From the NCBI GenBank assembly GCA_003489395.1, contig DNMN01000027.1:7115-13686 (forward strand): a stretch of 6,572 bases of DNA, written 5' to 3'. The DNA is from Candidatus Yonathbacteria bacterium (lineage in GTDB: Bacteria > Patescibacteriota > Minisyncoccia > Phycocordibacterales > UBA1550). Below the pieces are notes generated by a model that searched no databases, was not told where the DNA came from, and worked only from the letters and a program-made list of their open reading frames with translations. The translations under genes were made by a program, and so were the position numbers. This document shows, piece after piece, positions 5,338 through 6,572 of the stretch. Position 1 is the stretch's first letter; each line of letters opens with the position of its first letter.

Positions 5338-6572
5338 ATGGATTTCTCTAAATACGCGAACACTAATATTAGTGAGGTTACAAAACTTTTTTCCGTTGAC
5401 CCTTCTAATGGGCTTCCGCTGTCTGAAATAGAAACTCGTCGCAAGGCGACTGGTTTGAACCTGCTTGCGAACAGCAAAGTTAGTCCTCTTAAAATTTTTC
5501 TTCGTCAGTTCAAGTCGTCATTTATTTATCTGCTGTTATTTGCAACTGTTCTTTCATTTATTCTTGGACAATTTACCGAGGGAATAATGATACTGATATT
5601 CCTTCTTATAAATGCAGCGCTTGGATTTTATCAGGAGTATAGATCGGAGCAAACAGTTGAGCTTCTAAAACGCTATGTTGCGACACGAGTAAAGGTTAGA
5701 CGTGGAGGGAAAGTGTCCACCATCAATGCCAGCGAGATTGTTTTGGGAGATGTCATTATTCTTGAAGCTGGCGATGGTGTCCCAGCAGATATTCGCATTA
5801 TTGAAGAAAAAGGACTTGTGGTAAACGAGGAGCCTCTCACTGGAGAATCAGTTTCTGTGGAAAAAGAAAGCTCGCCTCTTACAGGAAACACGACCGAGCT
5901 TTACGAAGCAAAAAATATTTGTTTTTCTGGCACAACCGTAGTGTCTGGAAGCGCGACTGGAATAGTTTTTGCAATTGGAAACAGGACACAAATTGGTGGA
6001 ATAGCAGAGCTTGTCGGTGGGACAAGCCACGTGAGCAGTTTTGAAAAAGAGCTTGGTAAATTTAGCCGTTTCATTTTGTATCTCGTTATAGGCACGCTGT
6101 TGTTCATTTTTGCAATGAATATAGTCCTAAAGGGGTACTCTGCGAATATTGTTGAGCTTGCCATTTTCTCCATTGCGCTTGCGGTCTCTGTTGTACCAGA
6201 GGCGCTTCCTCTTGTTATGACATTTTCGCTTTCGCGAGGAGCGCGACATCTTGCAAAGGAACGCGTGGTTGTGAAGCGTCTTTCCGCAATTGAGGACCTT
6301 GGCGGAATACAAATGCTTTGCACGGACAAGACAGGCACGCTCACAGAAAACAAACTGACAGTCCACGAGATGTGCGGAGAAGACGCGCGCGCGACGCTCT
6401 TTGCTGGGGCTCTTGGTGGAAACTACCTTGGAGCAAGAGCTCGCGGAGGCGCGCCTGACCCTTTTGACACTGCGCTATGGGAATCGCTTTCACTAAAGGA
6501 GCAAACAGATGTAGCGTCCTACTCACGCCTCCGCGATACGCCATTTGATCCGGTGCACAAAAGAAACAGCGT
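5338..6572 (+). CDS. Cation-transporting P-type ATPase, P2/P3-like (partial, runs off the window)
   Basis: The first 411 codons of a P-type ATPase are present; such pumps are usually 800-900 residues. A cation-ATPase N-terminal domain (about 10-60, with GLPLSEIETRRKATGLN) is followed by M1-M2, the actuator with TGES at 168-171, then M3-M4. The M4 ion-binding motif is PEALP at 287-291. The phosphorylation motif CTDKTGTLTENKLTV has its aspartate at D330. The N domain is cut near residue 411. PEALP is close to the PEGLP of Ca2+ pumps, whereas the AIEDLGGIQMLCTDKTG context recalls MgtA-like and broad-specificity cation pumps, so the ion (Ca2+, Mg2+ or other) is open. The start at 5338 is the only one available: no ATG, GTG or TTG lies in frame between it and the upstream TAA at 5299-5301, and it gives a normal N-terminus. 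No Shine-Dalgarno; the ATG lies in an inverted-repeat arm. Confidence 0.93.
   Translation, partial: MDFSKYANTNISEVTKLFSVDPSNGLPLSEIETRRKATGLNLLANSKVSPLKIFLRQFKSSFIYLLLFATVLSFILGQFTEGIMILIFLLINAALGFYQEYRSEQTVELLKRYVATRVKVRRGGKVSTINASEIVLGDVIILEAGDGVPADIRIIEEKGLVVNEEPLTGESVSVEKESSPLTGNTTELYEAKNICFSGTTVVSGSATGIVFAIGNRTQIGGIAELVGGTSHVSSFEKELGKFSRFILYLVIGTLLFIFAMNIVLKGYSANIVELAIFSIALAVSVVPEALPLVMTFSLSRGARHLAKERVVVKRLSAIEDLGGIQMLCTDKTGTLTENKLTVHEMCGEDARATLFAGALGGNYLGARARGGAPDPFDTALWESLSLKEQTDVASYSRLRDTPFDPVHKRNS

Larger units (their letters stand above)
5216..5339. repeat. 124-bp inverted-repeat element spanning the start codon of the second ATPase
   Basis: ATCCCGTTAGAGGT (5216-5229) is the exact reverse complement of ACCTCTAACGGGAT (5326-5339). 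Beyond two mismatches, three more outer base pairs follow (5211-5213 with 5342-5344). The 96-base interior holds a consensus TATAAT, an AT-rich palindrome TATTTATTAAATA (5288-5300) and a perfect hairpin at 5306-5324. The right arm contains the first two bases of the ATG at 5338-5340. The arms have no transposase gene between them and no obvious target duplication. It could be a MITE-like or CPR-type intergenic repeat, or a cis-regulatory structure. Confidence 0.75.

Noticed and set aside
5216..5339. Insertion sequence or CRISPR-like array in the gap between the two ATPase genes.
   Set aside because: There is a single pair of inverted arms, no repeated spacer units, no transposase frame between the arms and no clear target-site duplication.

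Overview
The window holds five same-strand genes with only short gaps inside the first four, about 44% G+C by eye. The standard genetic code fits: tryptophan is TGG, no in-frame TGA interrupts the genes, and complete genes end in TAA or TAG. Most starts lack a Shine-Dalgarno sequence. Nested inverted-repeat elements sit between genes with CCCG-TTA style cores. Together this suggests a Candidate Phyla Radiation (Patescibacteria, Parcubacteria-like) genome. That assignment is an inference from style; no marker gene is present.

Layout. Bases 1-81 are open in one frame and may be the tail of an upstream membrane protein. Bases 63-163 are a dense set of inverted repeats. Four genes follow with gaps of 18, 20 and 9 nt, a likely transcription unit: an HI0933/BaiN/YhiN-family flavoprotein (206-1486); a two-TM PAS sensor with no kinase or other output domain (1505-2758); a small four-TM, histidine-bearing DUF2231-like protein (2779-3306); and a P1B-like metal P-type ATPase (3316-5184) whose M4 ion-binding motif reads Cys-Ala-Asp-Asp instead of Cys-Pro-Cys. 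A 153-nt gap holds a 14-bp perfect inverted repeat, a perfect 8-bp hairpin, a consensus TATAAT box and a 17-codon mini-ORF. It leads into a second P-type ATPase (from 5338, cut by the window end) of the P2/P3 type with a PEALP M4 motif.

How the parts may work together. Two P-type ATPases of different subfamilies lie next to a membrane sensor and a small histidine-containing membrane protein. A plausible reading is an ion-homeostasis locus, with the flavoprotein as an unrelated housekeeping rRNA/redox gene in the same transcription unit. The most unusual items are the non-canonical CADD motif, the inverted repeat that buries the start codon of the second ATPase, and the shared architecture of the two intergenic elements.
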